Positions 26,468 through 36,203 of a stretch of 64,000 bases of DNA are shown here, in pieces. The translations under genes were made by a program, and so were the position numbers. This DNA comes from JAOAPY01 sp038237475 (GTDB lineage: Bacteria; Acidobacteriota; Blastocatellia; Pyrinomonadales; Pyrinomonadaceae): assembly GCA_038237475.1 (NCBI GenBank), contig JBBRYS010000010.1, positions 163,060 to 227,059 of the forward strand. Direction: 5' to 3'. Below the pieces are notes generated by a model. That model ran no database searches, was not told the origin of the DNA, and saw only the letters and a program-made list of their open reading frames with translations. Position 1 is the first letter of the stretch. Each line of letters opens with the position of its first letter.

Positions 26468-27670
26468 TTAGCGTCGCTTCAGCCCTAGAATGCTGAGGAA
26501 GAAACTGGAAAGCAGGACCTGGCAACCGAGGGCCAGTGCAGTTACGGAGGGAATCACAATCCGCAGAGTCTGCACCGGATCGAGCGCTCCAAACGAACGT
26601 TCATCCCAGAAAACCAAGGCGTAAATCGATCCCGCCAGCCCTGAAAGTACCAGCAACAAACCGACTGCCAGACCTGCTTCAAGATTGATGTAGTCCATGG
26701 CCTTTTCCAATCTTTCATCAGGGGGCAGCAGTCCTTCGCTAATCGCGAACACCTTGGTAAACACGGCAAAGACAACCGCCTGAAAACCGATGATCACGGA
26801 AATCGCTGCGTAAAGCAGTGTGTGAACATCGAAGGTCACGCCCTTCACAACTCGCGGCCCGGAAATCAGCCACAGTCCGACCAGCATTCCGAGGATCATC
26901 AGCAGGGCGCCCGGAACCAGGAACAGCCAGCGTGGACTATAAAGCAGCAGAAACCTGAGATGCCGCCAGCCGTCACGCCAACTGCGCAGATGCGGCGGGC
27001 GACTGCGTCCGTCAGGCGAAAGCGTGGTCGGCACTTCAGTCACGCGCATCCGCTGCAGAGTGGCCTTGACTACCATCTCGCTGGCGAACTCCATGCCGGT
27101 CGTCTGCAATTCCAGCTTGAGCACGGCTTCCCTGCTGAAGCCGCGCAAGCCACAGTGAAAGTCGCCCACCGGGCTGCGGAAGAAAAGCCGGCCCACGAAA
27201 GTCAGCACCGGGTTTCCGAGATAGCGGTGCAGCGGCGGCATGGCGCCGGGCTTGATACCGCCGTGAAACCGGTTGCCCATCACCAGGTCGTGACCGGCGC
27301 GTAGCTCTTCAATGAATGGCCCAAGCGATGAAAAATCGTAACTGTCATCCGCGTCGCCCATGATGATGAATTTTCCGCGAGCCGCTGCGATGCCGCCCAT
27401 CAGAGCACTGCCGTACCCCTTTGCTGCCACCGAAACTACTCTCGCTCCCTGCAGGGTCGCAATCTCCTGCGAGCCGTCGGTGCTGCCGTTGTCGGCAACG
27501 ATGATCTCGCCCGCGATCTGATGCTCATGCAAAGAATGCTGGGCTTTCTCAATGCAGGTGGCAAGGGTCTCGGCCTCGTTCAGGCAGGGCATGATGATGG
27601 ATAACTCGATCAGGTCATCGCCCGAAGCGGTGGCTGCGTTCGATGTCCGAGATTTTGTTTCTAGTGCCAT
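26468..27670 (-). CDS. Membrane glycosyltransferase family 2 (polyprenyl-phosphate sugar transferase-like)
   Basis: This is a ~400-residue enzyme with an N-terminal GT-A domain: SIIMPCLNEAETL, IIVADNGSTDGS, a DxD-like MGDADDSYDF at about residue 110, and the acceptor-side GLRGFSREA. Four C-terminal hydrophobic helices follow (from about residue 240). The layout matches dolichol- or undecaprenyl-phosphate glycosyltransferases that load a sugar onto a lipid carrier. The frame is open to an ATG at 27718; I prefer 27670 (MALETKSRTS), but neither start has a clear ribosome binding site. It heads a three-gene run with two methyltransferases and is divergent from the GT39-like gene at 27798. Confidence 0.88.
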   Translation of the reverse strand: MALETKSRTSNAATASGDDLIELSIIMPCLNEAETLATCIEKAQHSLHEHQIAGEIIVADNGSTDGSQEIATLQGARVVSVAAKGYGSALMGGIAAARGKFIIMGDADDSYDFSSLGPFIEELRAGHDLVMGNRFHGGIKPGAMPPLHRYLGNPVLTFVGRLFFRSPVGDFHCGLRGFSREAVLKLELQTTGMEFASEMVVKATLQRMRVTEVPTTLSPDGRSRPPHLRSWRDGWRHLRFLLLYSPRWLFLVPGALLMILGMLVGLWLISGPRVVKGVTFDVHTLLYAAISVIIGFQAVVFAVFTKVFAISEGLLPPDERLEKAMDYINLEAGLAVGLLLVLSGLAGSIYALVFWDERSFGALDPVQTLRIVIPSVTALALGCQVLLSSFFLSILGLKRR

Positions 27671-27797
27671 GTAAACGATGCCGCGCGAAACGCGCCGACT
27701 ATACTGAATGGTCGGCATTGACTGCTAGTCTCTCTGCTGAATTATCGTCTAGTATAGTCTGGAAGTCGCTGCAAATTGGCAAGCTTCTCTTCTCTTG

Positions 27798-29483
27798 ATG
27801 AATCTCAGGCAACCATTCGTCAGATCGCTGCTCTTGCTGGCTCTGTTATTCACCCTGCTGAATGCTTTCAAACCTCTCTGCGTAGACGATACGCTTTATC
27901 ACTACAACGCCGAACAACTTGCTTTTCATCCGCTGGAGCCCTACCGCTTTCGCGTTTATTGGAATGACAGGCCCGAGCCAGCCGTCCAGACTCTAGCCCC
28001 GGTAATGATGCCTTACTGGTGGGCCATCGCGATTAGACTCGTGGGCGAGCATCCTTTCTTCTGGAAATTATGGATGTTCCCATATGCGCTAATCCTTGTC
28101 TTGTCGTTGCATGCGCTCCTGAGACGCTTTTGCCCGGGTTTTGAGATCATCATGACCTGGATGATCATCTTCTCTCCCGTTTTTCTGCCTGGTTTCAATC
28201 TCATGCTGGATGTTCCGGTGGCCGCCCTCATCCTCTGCTCGGTGGCTGTTTTTTTACGAGCTCTGGATAAAGATTCGCTCCTGCTCGCGACGCTGGCTGG
28301 GCTGACAGGAGGAATTGCCGCGCAGACGAAGTACAACGGCCTGGTTGCGGTTCCGGTGATCTTGTTGGCGGCGATCATCGCGCGGAAACTTCGTCCGGGT
28401 ATCATTGCCGCTTTCGCAGTCGCACTGGTATTTCTAACCTGGGAAGGCTTCATCACGTGGCGCGCGGGCCAATCGCACTTTTTAGCACAATCTCGGATTT
28501 TCGGGTCTGTTCATTTGCTGGCCAAGTATGCCTATCTCACCTGGCCTCTGGTGACCATTAACGGGGCGGTCGCTCCTGCCGTCACAGTACTTGCGCTGGT
28601 TGCGCTGCGTGGCTCCAGGCGAACAGCCATAGTTTCAGGCGCGCTGTTGTGTTTGGGCTACCTTCTGATTGCATTCGTTCCCGAGCATTACCAGATCCTG
28701 ACCAGAGATCCACGTACCAGTGAGGCACAACTCACGCTGGGATGGTTAATCTTTAGTGCTTACGGAGTCGCACTGGGAACAGCGCTCGCAGTTGTCATTT
28801 GGCGCCTGACAGACCTTTCCAAAGGAGTGTCATCTCTGCTTCGCGACTGGCAACGATACTCTCAGGAGTTATTTCTGGTGGGATGGCTGGTAATCGAGAT
28901 CGTCGCTTACTTTGGCTTCTCACCCATTCCCGCCGTGCGGCGCGTCCTGGGCCTACTGGTCGTCATGACCTTAATCATAAGCCGGCTGGCCTCGCGCACT
29001 TGTCGGACGCCGCAACAAATATCTCTCATTCGCGGAGTCGCGATGGCAGGAATGATGTTGGGAGGTTTCTTTTACCTGGTAGATTTTCATGATGCTCGAG
29101 TCGAACAGCTGGCTGCCCAAACGACGGTGCAAAAGATTTCAGAATTCAAAGACGCCTCGCCCAATGGTCAGACTGCCACAGAGTGGTACGTTGCACGCTG
29201 GGGCTTTCAATATTACGCCGAACTTGCGGGTATGAAACCTGTCTATCCGGACGAATCCAACCTCAAACCCGGCGACTGGTTAGCGATTAGTGATGGGCCC
29301 CACTATCCTAAACCGCTTGCCGAACACCTTAGTCGCTTTCGTCTGGAGCCGGTGACAAGACTGGTATTCGAAGATCGCCTGCCTTTGGGGACAATGCTTG
29401 GCTACTACAGCACCGGCATTCCCATTCATCATCACGAAGGCCCTCGAAGACTCGTGAGCATTTATCGCGTGGCCGAAAAGTAG
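27798..29483 (+). CDS. Polytopic GT39/ArnT-like glycosyltransferase
   Basis: This is a 561-residue membrane protein with about eleven hydrophobic helices and a C-terminal soluble domain of about 130 residues. The first periplasmic loop holds an acidic pair (VDDTLYHYNAEQLA), as in the PMT/ArnT/GT39 family, which transfers sugars from polyprenyl-phosphate carriers on the outer face. Sequence such as LTGGIAAQTKYNGLVAVP is also typical. The ATG at 27798 follows an in-frame TTG. The gene is divergent from the polyprenyl-phosphate sugar transferase, which could supply its donor. Acceptor unknown. Confidence 0.75.
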   Translation: MNLRQPFVRSLLLLALLFTLLNAFKPLCVDDTLYHYNAEQLAFHPLEPYRFRVYWNDRPEPAVQTLAPVMMPYWWAIAIRLVGEHPFFWKLWMFPYALILVLSLHALLRRFCPGFEIIMTWMIIFSPVFLPGFNLMLDVPVAALILCSVAVFLRALDKDSLLLATLAGLTGGIAAQTKYNGLVAVPVILLAAIIARKLRPGIIAAFAVALVFLTWEGFITWRAGQSHFLAQSRIFGSVHLLAKYAYLTWPLVTINGAVAPAVTVLALVALRGSRRTAIVSGALLCLGYLLIAFVPEHYQILTRDPRTSEAQLTLGWLIFSAYGVALGTALAVVIWRLTDLSKGVSSLLRDWQRYSQELFLVGWLVIEIVAYFGFSPIPAVRRVLGLLVVMTLIISRLASRTCRTPQQISLIRGVAMAGMMLGGFFYLVDFHDARVEQLAAQTTVQKISEFKDASPNGQTATEWYVARWGFQYYAELAGMKPVYPDESNLKPGDWLAISDGPHYPKPLAEHLSRFRLEPVTRLVFEDRLPLGTMLGYYSTGIPIHHHEGPRRLVSIYRVAEK

Positions 29484-29529
29484 GTGCTGATGCTTGAGTG
29501 CCCTGCGGGAGCATGCTTGTTGGACTACA

Positions 29530-29618
29530 GGTGTTCAGAGTACAAACTTAGTCTGCGTGGCTGCGGCAAACGGGGCGTGTAGGCAAACCCGCAAACTAAG
29601 GTTTGTACTCTGAACACC
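29530..29618. repeat. Long imperfect inverted repeat between convergent genes
   Basis: Arms of about 28 bases (left starting GGTGTTCAGAGTACAAAC, right ending GTTTGTACTCTGAACACC) differ by one inserted base and a few mismatches and enclose a ~31-base loop. It lies exactly between the convergent ends at 29483 and 29649. It could work as a two-way terminator, although it has no U-tract, or be a small mobile remnant. Confidence 0.7.
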
Positions 29619-29648
29619 GTACCGCCAACCAACTGTTCCAGTCTGGAT

Positions 29649-31280
29649 CTATTTGCGTCCGACGGCGCTTCTGAACTTATCAGTCTTAACCATAACATCG
29701 CGAACTGCCTGAGAGATTAATTCATAGCCGCGCGCGTTTGTGTGATATCCATCCGCCTGCAAATAAAGCTCTCCAAAAGTATCTATGGGGCGATAACTTC
29801 GCCCGACTGTGGCAGCTACCGTAAGGCTTCGCACTTTCGGCACATCGACGTTTTGCCACTTCCCTGCCTCGCCGCTGTTTGTGTAGACGTAGAAGACTTT
29901 CTGCCCGCTCGAGAACGTCACTGCAAGCGACCACACGTGATCGCCAGCCTTCTCGTCACCATGCGTGCCGTCGTCGTACATTGACACAGTGTTAGGCATT
30001 GCGTCTCCCAACTGCGGATGGGGCCCGGCGATGAACATTGACGTCGTCACCGGCCGGTTGCCTGTATAGACGCGAAATACTAATTCAACGGCACCTGGAT
30101 TCTTGGCCACCTTCTTTTCCATATCAACCAACGACGGCTGCAAACCCAGGCGCTGCTCGAGCTCAGCTTCGATACGCTGCCTGGCGGCAGCGAGCAATTC
30201 GCAGTTATCAACTAATGGAACCTTCTCTTCCTGCGAAATTCGTTGCAAAGCTGCCTGATATGGGCTTCCCGGCCTTAGTTCATTGTGAAGCAGAATGGGA
30301 GCAGCACCCTGGGCCCGCACCAGCTTGATCATCTCGCGAATATTCTTTTCATAGTCAGATGGCGACACACGCACTCGCGACTCCAGCCGTTCATAATCCT
30401 TCGCCTCTAACGCTTCGACGCTAACCCAGGATTCGTAAAGAAACGCTTCATTGGGATCAGCGATCGCTTTGAGCTGATCTCTCATTGATACTGACTCAAA
30501 CTTCTTGAGCTGGCCGAGATAGGCCAAGAGTCTGTACAACTCTGAATTCTCAAGTACAAAACGCTTGAGCTTAAAATACTTCGGCCGCGCAACCAGAATA
30601 TCCCTGTCGCGCCAGCCTGAAATCGCCGAATCATTCATGCCAAAGCCAATGGCGACAATATCCGGTTCCAGGCTTAGCACCCTTCTCTTCAGCAACTCCA
30701 ACCCTTCGTGCGACGTGTAGGCGACCATTCCCATATTCAACACTTCAATTCTGAAATTCGGGAACTCTGTGCTGAGCAACGCCCGCAAACGTTGCGGGTA
30801 GGCTTCGTTCTGATTCGCGTTGTGGCCCAGAGTCCAAGAGTCTCCCAACGAAACAATCCGTAATGTTCGGGCCGGCTTGCTCGTCGGAAACTCGAGATCG
30901 CGGAATCCTTCTGAATTCAGCGAAATCTCCCAAGTCGGATTGTTCTTGAATTCGTCAGGAATTGAGGGCTGGAACCGCCGCAGCATAGCCTTTCGGTCTT
31001 CTTCTGAAGACATCGGGCAAAACAGATCGAGATATTTGAGGTGCGCATTCGGTCGTCCGCGGAACAACATGACATCGTCGTGATCGAGAATGCGCAGTCC
31101 GTCCATCCAGGGCGGCGTCAAGCCGGTGTTTCGCACCAGGTAAGGAATCGGCACAGTCTCAACGCGCGAATTTCTAATGCGATAAGTTGCGCGGATCGCT
31201 GCTTCGAGTAACAACACACAAACGACCGTGCCCACCGCGACCTTTCCCAGGTTCTTAAGGAATCTCACCATGATGATCAC
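29649..31280 (-). CDS. Membrane-anchored SGNH/GDSL hydrolase
   Basis: This is a 543-residue protein with an N-terminal transmembrane anchor (about residues 8-30) and an extracytoplasmic domain. SGNH blocks: block I IVSLGDSWTLGH (nucleophile Ser of GDSW), a Gly-containing LNMGMVAYTSHEG, block III GFGMNDS, and block V DGYHTNARGYE with the catalytic His. An insert of about 120 residues with a beta-sandwich look (MSMYDDGTHGDEKAGDHVWS) precedes block V. Such enzymes add or remove O-acyl groups on surface polysaccharides. The start could be GTG 31280 or ATG 31271; AGGAG lies just upstream of both. It follows the GT4 gene by seven bases, so co-transcription is clear. Confidence 0.85.
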   Translation of the reverse strand: MIIMVRFLKNLGKVAVGTVVCVLLLEAAIRATYRIRNSRVETVPIPYLVRNTGLTPPWMDGLRILDHDDVMLFRGRPNAHLKYLDLFCPMSSEEDRKAMLRRFQPSIPDEFKNNPTWEISLNSEGFRDLEFPTSKPARTLRIVSLGDSWTLGHNANQNEAYPQRLRALLSTEFPNFRIEVLNMGMVAYTSHEGLELLKRRVLSLEPDIVAIGFGMNDSAISGWRDRDILVARPKYFKLKRFVLENSELYRLLAYLGQLKKFESVSMRDQLKAIADPNEAFLYESWVSVEALEAKDYERLESRVRVSPSDYEKNIREMIKLVRAQGAAPILLHNELRPGSPYQAALQRISQEEKVPLVDNCELLAAARQRIEAELEQRLGLQPSLVDMEKKVAKNPGAVELVFRVYTGNRPVTTSMFIAGPHPQLGDAMPNTVSMYDDGTHGDEKAGDHVWSLAVTFSSGQKVFYVYTNSGEAGKWQNVDVPKVRSLTVAATVGRSYRPIDTFGELYLQADGYHTNARGYELISQAVRDVMVKTDKFRSAVGRK

Positions 31281-31287
31281 AACACTC

Positions 31288-32289
31288 CTAGCTCTTTAAC
31301 ACACTGCGAAAAATGTCAGCCAGCAAACCCGCGTTGGCCGCAACTGAGTAATGCTCTTCGACTACCCTTCTGCCGGCCACTCCCATTGTTGCGCCCAGTG
31401 CGCGATCGTCGTGCAACCTTACCAGCCCGGCGAACCATTCATCGGGTGTTCGTGCGGCAAAACCAACGTTGCCCCGCTGCAGTATTTCGCTGTTGACACC
31501 AACCGGAGTAACCATTACGGGAAGCCCGCAAGCCATGTACGTAAGCATTTTGAACCCACACTTTCCGCGTCCAAGTTCGTAATCTTCAAGCGGCATCAGG
31601 CCGACGTTCATTTGCTGCACAAGACTGATTTCGTTTTGCATCGACCACGGCACAAACTCCCAACTCTTCGCCGGCAGTTTTTTAAGTTCCGGCCGCTGGT
31701 CGCAAACAATCAATAAACGACTATCGGGATACTGCGCCAAAAAGGCTGCGAGCGCGTCTTCGACTGAGTAAACAAACCGCAGGTTAGCCGACGAGCCGGT
31801 CCAACCGATGGTCCATTTATCTTCGCTGACTGTCATTGCCGGCCGCCACAATTCAGTATCGACTGAAGTCGGGACCAGCCACACTTTTGCTCCGAGTCTC
31901 TCATAGTGATCTGCCAAAAACCGATTTCCAGCGATTACACCATCGCAATTTATTGCGATCTCAGCGGAGAAGTCTTGCTCGTAAAAAAACCAGATGGCGT
32001 CGTCAACATCAAAAAGACGCCGCTTTCCCGCGAGGCGCTCGAGGGAGAATCTCCCCGAGATAAGCTCGCGACCAAGCCAGGTGATATCGCTAAAGCGCGA
32101 CGCAGCCAGTCCCGGTATGCGCGTGGCCGCTACCAGCCAGGGCAACGGCTCGATTCTGTAACGGCTGATCAGCGGCCAATACTCACTGACCTCGACGCCG
32201 AGGGATTGGAGCGGCTTAATGAACTGCCGAATCCGAAAACGACTCGAAGGATCGTTCTTGCTGCCTGTCAGAGCCGTGACCTTTATCAT
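31288..32289 (-). CDS. Glycosyltransferase family 4-like protein
   Basis: This is a 333-residue GT-B glycosyltransferase. The N-terminal half reads MIKVTALTGSKNDPSSRFRI and has DVDDAIWF, and the second Rossmann half starts at WTIGWTGSSANL with the donor site GKCGFKMLTYMACGLPVMVT and PVGVNSEIL. It is transcribed with the SGNH hydrolase directly downstream and lies 31 bases after the flippase gene, forming a flippase-glycosyltransferase-hydrolase unit. It probably builds a surface glycan. The sugar donor is not determinable. Confidence 0.85.
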   Translation of the reverse strand: MIKVTALTGSKNDPSSRFRIRQFIKPLQSLGVEVSEYWPLISRYRIEPLPWLVAATRIPGLAASRFSDITWLGRELISGRFSLERLAGKRRLFDVDDAIWFFYEQDFSAEIAINCDGVIAGNRFLADHYERLGAKVWLVPTSVDTELWRPAMTVSEDKWTIGWTGSSANLRFVYSVEDALAAFLAQYPDSRLLIVCDQRPELKKLPAKSWEFVPWSMQNEISLVQQMNVGLMPLEDYELGRGKCGFKMLTYMACGLPVMVTPVGVNSEILQRGNVGFAARTPDEWFAGLVRLHDDRALGATMGVAGRRVVEEHYSVAANAGLLADIFRSVLKS

Positions 32290-32320
32290 GTTCGTCTAAT
32301 GATACGATGGGGCTAAGTAA

Positions 32321-33607
32321 CTACGCAGTTCCCTGCTGTTGCCGTCGTCGTCGCGGGATGACAAAAAACTCAAGCAGGAACATTTGGATTAGCAAATTCA
32401 GGATTAAATAGCCACTGGTAACCACTGCCAAGCCAAGTAATCCATAACGAAGAAATCCGAAGACTTTCACCGGGATATACAGAGTGTAAGTAATGACGGA
32501 CATGCGCGTCGGCGTGCGCGTATCGCCCATCGCGTAAAAAGTTTTCGAAGTTATAACCCCCATCGCACCGGCTATAAAAACGCCTCCCAACGCCACCATA
32601 ATCAGCCACAGCAAGTGAACATTGTCTTTGGTCACACCACCATGCCCGATCAGTAGATTCAGGATGCGCTCTCCGGTCAGGAGCAGCAGCACGTAGCTAG
32701 CGACAGTTAATCCTGCCATCGCCAACAGGCGATGCAGATAGAAACGCCGGAAGGCTGGCCACTGAGAGGAACTCGCGTGAACGGCCAACGCCGGAACCAT
32801 GGGTGTAGCGACGGCCTTTTCAGCTACAACGTTTGCGATGCCATAAATCTGTTGCCCAATATAGAACAGCGATAACCCGCCCGCGGGCGCCATTGAAGCC
32901 AGCAAGCGATCGACCAGCATGTCCGTGCGATAGTAAGCAGTCCCAAGCAGTAGCGGCCGAATGCGGCGCCACGCTTCACGCATCGCGGCTGAATTCCACT
33001 CAGGCCACTGCCAAAGTCCGAGACCCGGCAGCAAGCAAAACATCTGCAAGCCCGAGCGAAATACGATCAGCACAGCGACGCCAACCACACCGTACATCGG
33101 CAGAATCTTGTACAGCAGCACCAATCCAATTGCGCTGGACAGCAGCGTGGATAACTCAACCCACACAAATCGTTGGCGCGCGTGATAGACCGACCAGAGC
33201 ACTGATACCGAAGCGGTGAAGATCATGCTGAGCAGCTGGATTCTTGTCAGGATCACTGTCAGCGCTTGTCCGGCTTTTGAAAAACCCGGCACCAGCCATG
33301 GCACCCAGTGCGCCGCTGTAACATAAAGCAGTACTGCCAACACCGTGAATACGCCGGAAATGCCGAGGAAAAAACCCCAGGCATTCTGGCGAAAGGTCAG
33401 AGGTCCTTCGGTTGCAAGTAAGGGAACCAGAACGTGGGTCAACGAACTGCTGACTACGAGGAGAATCAACTGCGGCACCGCCATGCCGGCAAACAATGCA
33501 TCCGTCTCGAGCCCCACCCCGAGTTGCGTAATCACGTACCACTGAAACAACAACGTGATCAGGATGTTGGTGCCAGCCAGCAGGGCAAGGGTAACGGTTT
33601 GCTTCAT
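32321..33607 (-). CDS. MurJ/Wzx-like lipid-linked oligosaccharide flippase
   Basis: This ~428-residue polytopic protein has about twelve hydrophobic helices of the MVF/MOP type. Characteristic stretches are the N-terminal TNILITLLFQWYVITQLGVG with LETDALFAG, a central YYRTDMLVDRLLASMAPAGG and FYAMGDTRTPTRMS. It is shorter than housekeeping MurJ (about 500 residues) and sits among glycosyltransferases, so it more likely flips a lipid-linked surface glycan than lipid II. The ATG at 33607 (MKQTVTLALL) fits better than the one four codons upstream. First gene of a minus-strand unit of three. Confidence 0.82.
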   Translation of the reverse strand: MKQTVTLALLAGTNILITLLFQWYVITQLGVGLETDALFAGMAVPQLILLVVSSSLTHVLVPLLATEGPLTFRQNAWGFFLGISGVFTVLAVLLYVTAAHWVPWLVPGFSKAGQALTVILTRIQLLSMIFTASVSVLWSVYHARQRFVWVELSTLLSSAIGLVLLYKILPMYGVVGVAVLIVFRSGLQMFCLLPGLGLWQWPEWNSAAMREAWRRIRPLLLGTAYYRTDMLVDRLLASMAPAGGLSLFYIGQQIYGIANVVAEKAVATPMVPALAVHASSSQWPAFRRFYLHRLLAMAGLTVASYVLLLLTGERILNLLIGHGGVTKDNVHLLWLIMVALGGVFIAGAMGVITSKTFYAMGDTRTPTRMSVITYTLYIPVKVFGFLRYGLLGLAVVTSGYLILNLLIQMFLLEFFVIPRRRRQQQGTA

Positions 33608-33803
33608 GCGTATGCGCAAAACCCGGTCAGCGGCGATAAATTGGGTTTGGTCAGGCCGAAGTCAAGAGCTTATACTTGATCGCGCAATTATTTCAAACTC
33701 CAGGTGTCCGCTGGACTTAATGAACTTCTGACTAAGGCTGCGACGTGTGCGGTCGAAGTACTGGTTCAGAGCTCACTAAAGTTTACCGAACACTCTGCTA
33801 ACC

Positions 33804-34928
33804 TTGCCGAAAATCCTACACATTCTTGACTCCCTGAACCGCGGCGGCGCTGAAGTAATGGAATTGGACCTTTGCCGCAACGCGCGCGCCTACGGTCTCG
33901 ATTTGACTATGGTGGCTAGCGGAGGCGGGGATCTGGAAGAAGAGTTCCGTAAGTCAGGGATTGAGTTCTTACGACTGCATCGAAAGCTGCCGGTTGACCT
34001 CAATCTCGTGGCTCAGCTTCGCAGGATCATCACGGAACGGAACATCGACGTAGTGCACAGCCACCAACCGGTTGACGCGCTGCATCTGTACCTGGCGACG
34101 CGTGGATCTCAGGTGAAGCGAGTGCTGACGTTGCACGGCGTCTACGCCGGCAGAAAGAACGAGTTGGCTTTGAGATTCGTTCTGCCTCGCCTGGACGCCC
34201 GAGTGCTGCTGGGCAAAACTCTGTCGTCGTGGCTGACAAAAGAACAGGGCGTTGCCTTGAGCAATGACTTCGTCGTTATCAACAATGGGGTCGACCCAGA
34301 ACGGTTGCAGTCCGGCAGCCGGAAGCTTCGCCTCGAACTGGGCCTGACTGAAAGCGCTTGCTTGTTGGGAATGGTAGCGAACTTTTATCCGGATCGCCGT
34401 AAAGATCAGTTAACAGTGTGCCGGGCCCTGCCCCGGCTTTTCGCATGCGACCCCAATGCCCAATTTGTTTTTGTGGGTAATCACGGAGAGGCGCCGCAGC
34501 TCTTCGATGATTGCGCCACCCTTTGCCGGCAATTGAACCTCTCGGATCGAGTTCACTTTCTCGGCAAGCGCACGGATATGGCAGACGTACTCAACTCACT
34601 CGACGTGTTTGTGCTTTCATCGCGCTGGGAAGGTTCGCCAATCTCGGTAATTGAGGCAATGATGCTCGGTCTGCCCACTGTGCTGTCCGACATAGCGCCG
34701 CTGAAGGAGATCTCCGACGATGGCAAGTTCGCGCTTCTTTTTCACACTGGCGATGAAGGCGATCTTGCATCGAAGTTGGTCCAGTTAACCGGTGATCGAG
34801 ACTACCGTTTAGAACTTGGATCTGCTGGACGAGATTGGGCCATGACTCGCTTCAGTATTGAGGCGCACATAAAGAACCTACGGCAGTTATACGAATCTTT
34901 GATGTCCAACACGCCAGCGCCTGAGTAG
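33804..34928 (+). CDS. Glycosyltransferase family 4
   Basis: This is a 374-residue GT-B enzyme. The N-terminus KILHILDSLNRGGAEVMELD is the classic acceptor-domain start of the family, with VVHSHQPVDALHL following. The C-terminal donor domain has LGMVANFYPDRRKDQ, HFLGKRTDMADVLNSLDVFVL and the E-x7-E region SSRWEGSPISVIEAMMLGLP. Translation starts at TTG; no closer ATG preserves the N-terminal strand. It is divergent from the flippase unit and followed 183 bases later by another family 4 glycosyltransferase on the same strand. Confidence 0.87.
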   Translation: MPKILHILDSLNRGGAEVMELDLCRNARAYGLDLTMVASGGGDLEEEFRKSGIEFLRLHRKLPVDLNLVAQLRRIITERNIDVVHSHQPVDALHLYLATRGSQVKRVLTLHGVYAGRKNELALRFVLPRLDARVLLGKTLSSWLTKEQGVALSNDFVVINNGVDPERLQSGSRKLRLELGLTESACLLGMVANFYPDRRKDQLTVCRALPRLFACDPNAQFVFVGNHGEAPQLFDDCATLCRQLNLSDRVHFLGKRTDMADVLNSLDVFVLSSRWEGSPISVIEAMMLGLPTVLSDIAPLKEISDDGKFALLFHTGDEGDLASKLVQLTGDRDYRLELGSAGRDWAMTRFSIEAHIKNLRQLYESLMSNTPAPE

Positions 34929-35111
34929 TCATTCATTTGTTTGACGTTAAGTCTGAGCGAAGAGTACTGTAGGTCGCTCCTGAATGTAATTCCCTCAAAG
35001 CGGAGGTAAAGAGATGCTAAATGTTCTGACCGCCTTGCCTGCAGCAAGCACGCTCTCGGCAGCAAAAAGCAGCTGGCCATGCTCTTACTTATCTTCCAAT
35101 CTTAACTATCC

Positions 35112-36203
35112 GTGCGCATATTAGTCGGCATGCCCGAAGCGGGCTCGCACGGCGGACCGGCCGCCTGCGAGCCTCCGTTTGTTGCTGAACTGCGGCGCTT
35201 GGGTCACGAAGTGGCGGAAGAAATTTACGCTTACGCGGAAACGAGTTCGAGTCTCTCTGGCAGAGTCGCTCGGGTGCTCGACACGGCGAAGCGTTTCCAA
35301 AAAGGCGTTCGCGATGGCCGCTTCGACCTGCTTCACATCAACACGTCGTTCGATACCAGGGCGCTGTTACGAGATGCGGTAATAGTTCCCCGTCTCTCTT
35401 CAGCGGGCAGGAAAATCTTCTTGAAATTTCATGGCTCTGACGGAGCCCTGCTAGAGACAAAGAATCCAGCATTGGTGTCTCTGCGGCGGCGCGTGCTATC
35501 TCGAGCTGATGGAATCGGTGTGCTCTCGACGGAAGAGCGCGCCAACTTTCTCAATGCCGGAGTCGCTGAGCGAAAAGTGTTCGTGGTTAAGAACGTCGTG
35601 GAAAAACCCTCTCAACAGCGCAACCCGGAATTCCTGATTCGGTGGAACCTGCCCGACGATCGCCCTTTGCTGCTATTCATCGGTCGCTTCATTCCGGCGA
35701 AGGGACTGCTTGATGTAATCACCGCGTGCGGGCTGTTGCGCGACAGCGGACAAAAGTTTGTCTTGGCATGTGTCGGTGATGGGCCGCAGCGGGCAGAGGC
35801 TGAAGCCCTGGTCCATCGTCTCAACCTGCAAGACCACACACGTTTCATCGGCTACATTCCCGAAGAACAGACCACGGACTTTTACCTGAACTGCACGGTC
35901 CTGCTTTTTCCAACTTACCACTACGAAGGCTTTCCAATGGTGATCTTCAATGCGGCCGCGGCGGGAATGCCAATCATCACGACGCGGATTCGCGCGGCGG
36001 CCGATTACCTAACCGAACCCGAGAACTGCATATGGGTGAAGCCGAGGAACCCTGATAAGCTGGCGGCAGGAATAAACGGGTTACTCAACCGGCCGGATGA
36101 GCGGGAGAGAATTGCGTTGCGCAACAGAGAGTTGGCGGAGAGATTTTCCGCTGCTAGTGTGACGGCCGAGTATCTGGAGAGTTACCGCCGCATAATGGAC
36201 TAG
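35112..36203 (+). CDS. Glycosyltransferase family 4
   Basis: This is a 363-residue GT-B glycosyltransferase starting at GTG (MRILVGMPEAGSHGGPAACE). The N-terminal domain has FDLLHINTSFDTR and the hinge-proximal FLKFHGSDGALLE. The donor domain has LLLFIGRFIPAKGLLDV, RFIGYIPEEQTTDFYLN and FPTYHYEGFPMVIFNAAAAG with the conserved E. Its last four bases overlap the convergent acetyltransferase gene. Pathway role: surface glycan assembly together with its neighbours; linkage unknown. Confidence 0.87.
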   Translation: MRILVGMPEAGSHGGPAACEPPFVAELRRLGHEVAEEIYAYAETSSSLSGRVARVLDTAKRFQKGVRDGRFDLLHINTSFDTRALLRDAVIVPRLSSAGRKIFLKFHGSDGALLETKNPALVSLRRRVLSRADGIGVLSTEERANFLNAGVAERKVFVVKNVVEKPSQQRNPEFLIRWNLPDDRPLLLFIGRFIPAKGLLDVITACGLLRDSGQKFVLACVGDGPQRAEAEALVHRLNLQDHTRFIGYIPEEQTTDFYLNCTVLLFPTYHYEGFPMVIFNAAAAGMPIITTRIRAAADYLTEPENCIWVKPRNPDKLAAGINGLLNRPDERERIALRNRELAERFSAASVTAEYLESYRRIMD

